Positions 1 to 4,789 of a stretch of DNA of 5,735 nt are shown here, piece by piece (the stretch's first letter is position 1; each line of letters opens with the position of its first letter). Origin of the DNA: Endomicrobiia bacterium (lineage in GTDB: Bacteria; Elusimicrobiota; Endomicrobiia; Endomicrobiales; Endomicrobiaceae); NCBI GenBank assembly GCA_025998295.1, contig BNVT01000083.1, forward strand, positions 1 to 5,735, in the 5' to 3' direction. Both the position numbers and the translations under genes were made by a program. The notes under the pieces are model-generated. The model was not told the origin of the DNA. It did not search any database and saw only the letters and a program-made list of their open reading frames with translations.

Positions 1-362
1 ATCGTTACCAAGAGGGCTTTAAATACTTTTTTAAAATTTGGGAAATAGTTCCTAAATTTGATTTTAGATCCTCTAAAAGCAGGTAAAAATGCGCTTACAA
101 GCAAAAAAGAAACCAAGTTTAGCGAAATAAAACTTACACAATGAGTCAATAGCTGGTCGAGCGTTCTTAGTTTAGCTAATATGCTAGCCGTAGTAGAGTT
201 ATCAAGAATACCTACGGAGACAAAAATAAGAGGAAAAAATATACACGCCAATATAGTGAAGAAGACCATAAAAGCAAAAATTACAACAAAGAAATTCTGG
301 CCATAGACCTTAAACGCAGATTTAAAAGCGTCTTTTATAGAATATTTCATGTCGGTTCCCAT
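1..362 (-). CDS. Hypothetical integral membrane protein, N-terminal 120 residues (runs off the left edge)
   Basis: An uninterrupted minus-strand frame runs from an ATG at 362 to the window edge, giving 120 codons with no stop, so the gene continues to the left. The protein starts MGTDMKYSIKDAFKSAFKVY, an amphipathic basic helix. A long hydrophobic stretch follows at about residues 22-53 (NFFVVIFAFMVFFTILACIF), then a polar linker (54-74), a second hydrophobic segment at about 75-96 (VSFISLNLVSFLLVSAF) and a basic stretch (97-115). This is the pattern of a multi-spanning inner-membrane protein with no obvious catalytic motif. The start 'AFKSAFKVYGQNFF' resembles small uncharacterised bacterial multipass families, but I cannot name one. 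AAGAAGG lies 12 nt before the ATG at 362, a rather long spacing; a second in-frame ATG at 350 is the alternative start. The next upstream remnant ends at 409, 46 bp away. Confidence 0.7.
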   Translation of the reverse strand, partial: MGTDMKYSIKDAFKSAFKVYGQNFFVVIFAFMVFFTILACIFFPLIFVSVGILDNSTTASILAKLRTLDQLLTHCVSFISLNLVSFLLVSAFLPAFRGSKIKFRNYFPNFKKVFKALLVT

Positions 363-408
363 AATTCTACTTTACCTTCTTTGTATTGTTTTGGACTATT
401 TAGTGAAA

Positions 409-924
409 TCACCTGATATATTTTACAGATTTTCTATGTCTACTAATGTTATTTAACAGACATTCAAGCATATTTGCTGCATACTGTATGCATTTACTTG
501 TGTGCTTATCATAAACTTTTAAAACGTCAATAGCAATTTTATTAGTTCCTCATTGTTTTCACAAGTTCATATAAGCGTATACACAGTTTCGCATCTGTTT
601 TTTAGTTTCATTTAAATTCTTTTTTAAAAAATTGTGGTAAAGATAGACATGTCCTTTTATATTTTGATTTGTCATCTTTATCCCTTGGTTTAATATGGTA
701 TTGTAACGCACAACATATTAATCCATAATAACAGCAACACATTCATATTGTCTCTTTTTAAGATCTTTCTTTTTGTTTGTGCGTAAAATTATCAATCACT
801 TTTTTCGTAGCCATTTTAGGTCATATCTGTACGCTCCATTTCTTGCTTTTATTAAAATATCTACTTGACGTAAGTTTCTTATCCTTCTGTCTTGGGCACA
901 GACAATTTGCCTCTCATTTTTCAT
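409..924 (-). pseudogene. Decayed gene of unknown function (single frame with four internal stops)
   Basis: One minus-strand frame from an ATG at 924 to a TGA at 409-411 spans 171 sense positions and contains only four internal stops: TGA at 796, TAA at 718, TGA at 559 and TGA at 550 (lowest base of each). Sequence this AT-rich should give a stop about every 13 codons. The open pieces look like protein, for example RQVDILIKARNGAYRYDLKW near the start, IKGHVYLYHNFLKK in the middle and IAIDVLKVYDKHTSKCIQYA near the end. Between about 550 and 565 a neighbouring frame reads CENNEEL, so a compensating pair of small indels is possible there. No domain is recognised. It is co-directional with the membrane gene downstream of it. 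TGA decoding as tryptophan is unlikely because the intact gene at 3578 ends in TGA TGA. Confidence 0.4.
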
Positions 925-1133
925 ATTTAGATATTAGTCAGCCTAGAACTTTGCCGGGTTTTAAGTCTCTACTTTTGTGCTTTATGAAAAATTTAATCAC
1001 TCATTTTGCAAAATACTTTTCACTACTTTCCTTATAAAACAACAGATTTAATTCTTGTAAAATCCTATTTTGATAATTTGCAACAAGCTAAATCTATGTC
1101 TAAACCAGTGCCAAAAGTTTGTTTAGTATGCTG

Positions 1134-1325
1134 TTAATACAGTAGCTGACTTCCACTAGATGGATCAAAGATAACGTCATTTACAAAGCAAAGTTTTATT
1201 GACTTATATGGCAGTTCTTGGCAAAAAGGAGCGGGACACCCTATCCTTTGAGAGGTAACACAAAGCGTGAACCATTTTCGTCCTTCTTTTACTAGTGTTT
1301 TGTTACAAAACGTTTCTTTATCCAT
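1134..1325 (-). CDS. Hypothetical 63-residue ORF, possibly the frameshifted C-terminal half of the preceding gene
   Basis: The minus-strand frame starts with ATG at 1325, overlaps the last 34 nt of the 146-codon gene in another frame, and ends at a TAA at 1134. The product has five cysteines (residues 7, 22, 30, 35, 46) and segments such as RKWFTLCVTSQRIG and KLCFVNDVIFDPSSG that look like folded protein, but I recognise no family. No Shine-Dalgarno precedes the ATG, so translation would depend on coupling or on a frame change from the upstream gene. The frame stays open upstream of the ATG for about 12 codons, and past the TAA it continues with protein-like sequence (TFGTGLDIDLACCKLSK). Both observations suggest this is an internal piece of a longer gene broken by a frameshift and a nonsense mutation rather than an independent gene. 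Confidence 0.4.
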   Translation of the reverse strand: MDKETFCNKTLVKEGRKWFTLCVTSQRIGCPAPFCQELPYKSIKLCFVNDVIFDPSSGSQLLY

Positions 1326-1732
1326 TGTATAAAAATACGTAACAACATATGGGAGTATTCATTGTTATCATACAAGAATCTACTCACTGGCGAACTAGAG
1401 TATTTCCCATAAACCACTTTATACATATCAATATCTTCGCCTTTTTCATATTCACGTCTTGCGTGGTCAAGCATTACAAAATGCAAATGGTCTGATATTT
1501 TCTCTATGAGATCAGATGTTACTTTTTTTAAACCATGCTCCTCAAACCATACTTCATTGTTTTTTCTACCGTCAAGAAATCTTATATGTATGTGTATACT
1601 TTCATCTTTTCTATCAATATTTTTACCTATATGAGTTTTTACATAACATATTCCTCCAAATTCTGTTGTGTGTATACACCAAAGTTTATTTAAATTAATA
1701 AATACCCTTAGTTTTGGCTTTTTAGGTGGCAT
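1292..1732 (-). CDS. Hypothetical protein, 146 residues
   Basis: ATG at 1732, stop TAG at 1292. The protein begins with a basic Pro/Lys stretch (MPPKKPKLR). A mixed alpha/beta-like body follows, with strands such as RVFINLNKLWCIHT and SIHIHIRFLDG, then a charged, probably helical part (TSDLIEKISDHLHFVMLDHA; REYEKGEDIDMYKVVYGKY), and a basic C-terminus (FIQWIKKRFVTKH). There is no signal peptide or membrane segment. Amino-acid composition supports real coding; the plus-strand frames across it are short hydrophobic shadows. I do not recognise the family. The ribosome site is weak: TAGG lies just before the start and AAGGAA is too far upstream. The last 34 nt overlap the 63-codon ORF that begins at 1325, so the two may once have been one gene of at least 210 residues. 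Confidence 0.55.
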   Translation of the reverse strand: MPPKKPKLRVFINLNKLWCIHTTEFGGICYVKTHIGKNIDRKDESIHIHIRFLDGRKNNEVWFEEHGLKKVTSDLIEKISDHLHFVMLDHARREYEKGEDIDMYKVVYGKYSSSPVSRFLYDNNEYSHMLLRIFIQWIKKRFVTKH

Positions 1733-1744
1733 GGCCTACACTCA

Positions 1745-1834
1745 CTATTTATTTCCTTGTTTTTGCTCTAAGGCAAACATTTCATTTTTTTTGCTCTCCA
1801 CATTAAAAGTCCATATCCCATTTATCCAGTCCAT
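1745..1834 (-). CDS. Mini-ORF of 29 codons just upstream of the 146-residue gene
   Basis: This minus-strand frame reads MDWINGIWTFNVESKK and ends in TAG at 1745, 12 bp before the ATG of the 146-residue gene and in the same frame as it. Three stops (TAG, TGA, TAG) separate the two frames. It could be a small leader or coupled ORF, or the amputated N-terminus of the downstream gene. No good Shine-Dalgarno is seen. Two tryptophans and a charged C-terminal half make the composition plausible for protein, but length alone gives weak support. Confidence 0.25.
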   Translation of the reverse strand: MDWINGIWTFNVESKKNEMFALEQKQGNK

Positions 1835-1903
1835 AAAACTTTATTTATTATATCTAAAATTTTAATACCATACATTTTTTAGTCATTTTTTATAAAGCTG
1901 GTA

Positions 1904-2347
1904 TTAACTCGAAAAAGCAGCTGCTATTACATAAGGAGTAAAAGCAAACACAAAAGACCTTTTCCCCCATGCTGTGAATCTTGATATATTACCCTCATTC
2001 CAGCAATCATTGAATGATACTTCAACCTACTTTTTGTGCTAAGAGCGTTATATTTGCCCAACACTTTTTTGCCCACCTTTGTTTTTATCAATAGAAATAT
2101 TTAGTAGCATGCGACCGTGTCTTTTGTCTAGTAGTAACAATTTGTTAGCCGTCTTCTAGTAAATATTAAATAGTCCTCATAACTTAAAACATCGTCATTT
2201 AATTATATTCAATTCCAACGTTATAAGGCAGATATAATAATTAAATCACAAAATTCTTTTTTGAAACTAGGCATATTAAGAACACATCAATGTAGAGACA
2301 AGCACTATTAAATTAAAAAACGATTCTAATTCGTTTTCTTTTTTCAT
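1904..2347 (-). pseudogene. Decayed gene of unknown function with several frame breaks
   Basis: Minus-strand coding-like pieces lie in order but in different frames. An ATG at 2347 with AGAAAGAAG just upstream opens MKKENELESFFNLIVLVSTL. A piece around 2131-2202 reads DVLSYEDYLIFTR. A third frame gives 35 codons at 2051-2155 (LLLLDKRHGRMLLNISIDKN, then KGGQKSVGQI) and, after three stops within 24 nt, 40 codons at 1907-2026 (SFNDCWNEGNISRFTAWGKR, then SFVFAFTPYVIAAAFSS) ending in TAA at 1904. Over the gap another frame is open with YNALSTKSRLKYHSM. The simplest reading is one gene of about 145 codons inactivated by several indels and nonsense changes. I cannot name the family. It begins 46 bp downstream of the RHH remnant on the same strand, so the two may have formed one transcription unit. 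Confidence 0.4.
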
Positions 2348-2392
2348 TTTCTTCTTTCTTGTGTTTTAACAAAGCTTAAGAATTATTTACAA

Positions 2393-2571
2393 CTACCCTA
2401 TTATACCTTTTACATAGCACTCTAAGGATTGGTGTACTGTTTCATTTATGCCTAAATCCTTGTTTTTGCTTTGTGCTTTTAACCTTGCATAAGTACTGGG
2501 CTTAACTAGTATGCTTAAGTGCTTTGTTTTTTCTACTGTTGTTTTTTATTACAAGCACTTCTTAAGCTCAT
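2393..2571 (-). pseudogene. Remnant of a small ribbon-helix-helix (CopG/Arc-type) DNA-binding protein
   Basis: A 50-codon minus-strand frame (2545 down to the TAG at 2393) contains KHLSILVKPSTYARLKAQS, then NKDLGINETVHQSLECYVKG. This follows the RHH pattern: a short beta strand with alternating residues (HLSILVK), helix A (STYARLKAQSKNK), a Gly-containing turn, and helix B (INETVHQSLECYVKG). RHH proteins dimerise through the strand, which also contacts the DNA major groove; typical roles are antitoxin, plasmid copy control or partition. The frame has no start: two TAA codons precede it directly (2546-2551). An ATG at 2571 opens MSLRSACNKK in a neighbouring frame, which would join the RHH frame by a one-base backward shift at the A6 run near 2543-2548. 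I therefore call it broken; programmed slippage is a less likely alternative. An imperfect inverted repeat surrounds its 5' end. Confidence 0.5.
2513..2567. repeat. Imperfect inverted repeat around the 5' end of the RHH remnant
   Basis: The left arm GCTTAAGTGCTT (2513-2524) is complementary to the right arm AAGCACTTCTTAAGC (2553-2567): an 8-bp perfect core (AAGTGCTT at 2517-2524 with AAGCACTT at 2553-2560) plus four outer pairs across a 3-nt bulge, with a 28-nt AT-rich spacer. The spacer holds the two in-frame TAA codons and the A6 run. A further GCTTAAG lies at 2374-2380. The position suits an operator for an autoregulating RHH repressor or an mRNA hairpin; both are inference. Confidence 0.45.
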
Positions 2572-2590
2572 CTATTGTGATTTATTACTA

Positions 2591-2719
2591 TCAAAATTCT
2601 CCCTTGAGCTTTCCTGCTTTCTGTTTGTATGGGATTTTATAAACTGCTAATAACCACCTTTTTCTCACACGTATGTCTTTTCCAAAATAGCTAAAGCTTT
2701 CTTTGCAAAACTTATCCAT
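2591..2719 (-). pseudogene. 42-codon open fragment of unknown origin
   Basis: From an ATG at 2719 this minus-strand frame reads KESFSYFGKDIRVRKRWLLA followed by a basic tail (KIPYKQKAGKLKGEF) and ends in TGA at 2591, then three more stop codons directly after it. It is in the same frame as the RHH remnant downstream. The basic, aromatic composition looks coding, but there is no Shine-Dalgarno and no recognisable motif. The frame also stays open upstream into the parA gene, where it is merely antisense to parA. It may be the tail or head of a decayed gene, or chance; it occupies the region where the parA promoter should lie. Confidence 0.2.
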
Positions 2720-2721
2720 TT

Positions 2722-2750
2722 TTGTTATTTTGTAAGCATAATGACATATT
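2722..2750 (+). promoter_or_regulatory. Candidate sigma70-type promoter for parA
   Basis: TTGTTA (2722-2727) and CATATT (2745-2750) are separated by exactly 17 bp and lie 45 bp before the parA start. Each box matches the consensus at four of six positions. An overlapping alternative is TTGCAA (2703-2708) with TATTTT (2726-2731). In sequence this AT-rich such matches arise easily by chance, so the call rests mainly on position. Confidence 0.25.
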
Positions 2751-2795
2751 GATAAAACAGTAAGTAGGCAAGCAGATAATTTATAGAGGAACTCA

Positions 2796-3557
2796 ATGGG
2801 AGAAACAAGAACGATTGCCGTAGCTATCAAAAAAGGTGGGGTTGGAAAGACAACTACAGCTGTTAATCTTGCTGCTGGATTGTATAAAGCAGGAAAGAAA
2901 GTTTTGCTTGTAGATATAGATCCGCAAGCAAGTGCAACAATATCTTGTGGCATAGACATTGAAACAATTACTAAATCGATACATAACCTATTCAAAGACA
3001 TAACACTTCCGCCTGAAGATGTTATAATCAAAACTTCTTTTGGCATGGACATTCTGCCTGCACACACAGATCTTGCCCAAACACAAGCAGGCATGACAGC
3101 AGTAAATACAGGAGAACTAAGAGCACTACTTGCACCTATAGAGAGCAATTATGATTATATTGTTATAGATACACCTCCATCGGAAAGTTTTTTGAGCATT
3201 TCTGCACTTGTATATGTCAGTGAGATTTTAGTACCAGTAGAAACGCATTTTTTATCACTGCAAGGATTAAAACAACTTCTTGACATGGTAGAACAAGTTA
3301 AAAGAGGATTAAATCCTAAGCTAAAAATATTAGGACTACTTCCCACAAAAGTACATAATAGAACCAATATGAGCAATGCAACGCTAAAACTTCTACAAGA
3401 AAAGTTCCCCGATATCGTTTTGCCCATAAACATTGATTTTACAATTAAACACCCTCATGCAAGCATGGCGGGCATCCCATTAATATTGCTTGATCCTAGA
3501 CAAGCAGGCGCTGTTGCATATTCTAAGCTAGTGGATTTTATAATGAAAAAGACTTAA
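2796..3557 (+). CDS. parA: ParA-family partition ATPase
   Basis: This 253-residue ParA/MinD-superfamily ATPase drives segregation of plasmids or chromosomes: its ATP-bound dimer binds DNA non-specifically, and the partner protein stimulates hydrolysis. Visible motifs are the deviant Walker A at residues 13-20 (KGGVGKTT, with the signature lysine K13 and the P-loop lysine K18), Walker A' VDIDPQ at 39-44, and Walker B YIVIDTPPS at 121-129. The C-terminal half carries family features, including PVETHFLSLQGL and GLLPTKVHNRT. No N-terminal helix-turn-helix domain is present, so size and layout fit the short type Ib ParA (ParF-like) proteins rather than the long type Ia group. The start is set by AGAGGA (2785-2790), 5 nt before the ATG. 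The downstream RHH-like gene begins after a 20-bp gap, making a two-gene operon. No frame damage is seen. ParA type cannot by itself distinguish a plasmid from an integrated element. Confidence 0.95.
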   Translation: MGETRTIAVAIKKGGVGKTTTAVNLAAGLYKAGKKVLLVDIDPQASATISCGIDIETITKSIHNLFKDITLPPEDVIIKTSFGMDILPAHTDLAQTQAGMTAVNTGELRALLAPIESNYDYIVIDTPPSESFLSISALVYVSEILVPVETHFLSLQGLKQLLDMVEQVKRGLNPKLKILGLLPTKVHNRTNMSNATLKLLQEKFPDIVLPINIDFTIKHPHASMAGIPLILLDPRQAGAVAYSKLVDFIMKKT

Positions 3558-3577
3558 AAACCTACAGGGGGATAAAA

Positions 3578-3853
3578 ATGACTAAACCAGATTTTGCTAA
3601 ATTAGACAATGTGTTTAAAAGACACGGAGTTACTCCAATAGATCCAAAAGAGCTTTCAAGCAAAGAAACACAACAAACGGATAAATCTACAAACCAGCAA
3701 ACAGATAAGCTGGTTAAGTGGACGACATATATTTTAAAAACCAAACGAAGACTCTTAGAAGAAGTTGCTTTTTATGATGAAAAAAATGTCTATGAAGTTG
3801 TTGATGAAGCAGTTAGTGACTATCTAATAAAACGAAAAAAGCTTGAAAAATGA
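3578..3853 (+). CDS. Putative RHH centromere-binding partner of ParA (ParG-like)
   Basis: The 91-residue protein has a flexible, polar N-terminal half and a compact C-terminal half. Residues 1-17 (MTKPDFAKLDNVFKRHG) are basic; 27-44 are Ser/Thr/Gln/Lys-rich with QQTDK repeated at 32-36 and 40-44. Residues 48-88 fit a ribbon-helix-helix: strand WTTYILKT (48-55), helix A from 56 to about 68, and helix B VYEVVDEAVSDYLIKRKK (71-88). Small RHH proteins with unstructured basic tails are known partners of type Ib ParA (the ParG group); they bind the centromere, stimulate ATP hydrolysis through the tail and often repress the operon. Here the role is inferred from fold pattern and position 20 bp after parA; I see no sequence identity to a named family. 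The start is well supported by GGGGG (3567-3571), 6 nt before the ATG. The gene ends with tandem TGA codons. Confidence 0.7.
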   Translation: MTKPDFAKLDNVFKRHGVTPIDPKELSSKETQQTDKSTNQQTDKLVKWTTYILKTKRRLLEEVAFYDEKNVYEVVDEAVSDYLIKRKKLEK

Positions 3854-4020
3854 TGACTCATAAACGGATTCAGGGATTTATTTAGTACGTATGGATTTGG
3901 ATTTATACTTAAGCCTGTAAGTAATGATATGAGCTGATATAGTAACTTTAAGTCAACCCTTTCTTTGAAATAATAATTAGGTCGATCTCTTATTTGTGAT
4001 AATAACTTGTATCGATTCAT
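3820..4020 (-). CDS. Dubious 66-codon ORF convergent with the parA operon
   Basis: The minus-strand frame is open from an ATG at 4020 (or a TTG at 4029) to a TAG at 3820, overlapping the last 34 nt of the RHH-like partner gene. It encodes a moderately hydrophobic stretch (VDLKLLYQLISLLTGLSINP) followed by an aromatic, histidine-containing C-terminus. No Shine-Dalgarno is evident and no family is recognised. The plus strand of the same segment is also partly open (GFRDLFSTYGFGFILKPVSN at about 3860-3920), so the region may instead hold a remnant on the other strand. Either reading is weak. Confidence 0.2.
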   Translation of the reverse strand: MNRYKLLSQIRDRPNYYFKERVDLKLLYQLISLLTGLSINPNPYVLNKSLNPFMSHHFSSFFRFIR

Positions 4021-4112
4021 TCTTTGCAATAAACTAAAAATTGTTTACAAAGAGGTTGTATGCAAAAATTATAGCTAGGCCTGTGTTAAGCGTTAAAAAC
4101 TCTTTTGTATAG

Positions 4113-4295
4113 ACATTATTGTATTACAAACACGATTGGTGCGTTATCATTTTGTCTTTGAGTCTATATATTAAATTCTTATTAACATTACCTTTGTGGC
4201 CTAACAATAGATTGTATTGTGTTTTGGAAAATACTCTAACTAAAGATAAATACTTTAAAAATAGTATTTTATCACTTCCTAAAATATTTTATTGA
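4113..4295 (+). pseudogene. 60-codon open frame without an ATG, possible gene fragment
   Basis: The frame lies between TAG (4110-4112) and TGA (4293-4295) with no ATG, only TTG codons. It reads hydrophobic then mixed sequence: VIILSLSLYIKFLLLTLPLW, then NNRLYCVLENTLTKDKYFKN. Just before it a second plus-strand frame is open (KLFCIDIIVLQTRLVRYHF, about 4096-4170), as expected of a frameshifted gene. A decayed membrane-protein fragment is the favoured reading, but at this base composition a chance open frame is quite possible. Confidence 0.2.
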
Positions 4296-4789
4296 CAACT
4301 TTATACACATAGCAAGACGCACAGAGGCTCATTGTGAAAGTATAATTAACTTCTGGCTCTAATTATAGTTGTGGTATTATAATTAAGCTGCTAAAATAAA
4401 AGTAACTTACAGTGACCTAAGATTCATAAATTGCAAGTGACTTTAAGTAAAATGAAAAGTAAATGAAGTAGGTTGCTAGAGACATAAAGTAAAATATTTT
4501 TAGAACGTGGCAAGTAGTAGTAAATACGTTTTTTAGATTTTAGAAATGTGTGTGATTGTTACAAAGGCTTGACAAAATAAGCTTAGTTTATTAATGTTAA
4601 GCAATTAGAGTTATTGCAGGTGGCACAGACTAAAGAGTAGTTATAACAAAAAAAGTTTAAGTATAGGCTTAAGAAAGATAATTTAGAAACATGAGGTCTA
4701 TAATTAGCAATAAGGAGAAACAGAAATAGAAGTAACAATAAGACTTCTAGGGGAAAAAATAAAATGAAAATATTAAAGGAGAGCATAGA
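4296..4789. other. Gene-free AT-rich interval before the repeat-protein gene
   Basis: All plus-strand frames are heavily interrupted. The one long minus-strand frame here (4583-4786) is low-complexity Leu/Phe-rich and antisense to A-rich sequence, so it is not accepted as a gene. The interval probably holds the promoter and leader of the gene at 4790. A perfect TTGACA box lies at 4569-4574, but the best hexamers 16-17 bp on (TTAATG, TAATGT) are poor, so no promoter is called. GTTATAAC, an 8-bp palindrome, is at 4640-4647. TATAATTA motifs at 4341-4386 are listed separately. A 12-codon ORF with its own GGGGA (4764-4802) overlaps the start of the next gene. Confidence 0.5.
4341..4386. repeat. 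Cluster of three TATAATTA motifs in mixed orientation
   Basis: TATAATTA occurs at 4341-4348, its reverse complement TAATTATA at 4360-4367, and a second direct copy at 4378-4385; the direct copies share the 9-mer TATAATTAA. The first two form an 8-bp inverted repeat with an 11-nt spacer. This could be an operator or binding-site array, but the motif is pure A/T in an AT-rich interval, so chance is a real alternative. Confidence 0.3.

Noticed and set aside
409..924. TGA read as tryptophan (alternative genetic code)
   Set aside because: The intact partner gene ends in TGA TGA, tryptophan in the intact genes is encoded by TGG, parA contains no in-frame TGA, and the frame also carries a TAA.
777..1037. 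86-codon plus-strand frame starting with TTG
   Set aside because: It is a Leu/Phe/Ser/Cys-rich product typical of antisense AT-rich sequence, with no ribosome site. Minus-strand sequence over part of it looks more like protein.
2317..2337. Hairpin AAAACGA-TTCTAAT-TCGTTTT followed by T-rich sequence, a possible terminator
   Set aside because: The stem is only 7 bp with few G-C pairs and coincides with the candidate 5' coding part (ENELESFF) of the decayed gene on the minus strand.
2591..3148. 185-codon minus-strand frame reaching into parA
   Set aside because: Positions 2796-3148 are antisense to parA with its clear Walker motifs. Only the part outside parA (2591-2719) is kept, as a weak fragment.
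4569..4597. Perfect TTGACA box as a promoter for the gene at 4790
   Set aside because: The hexamers at 16-17 bp spacing match TATAAT poorly (about three of six) and the box is 215 bp from the start; mentioned only in the interval description.
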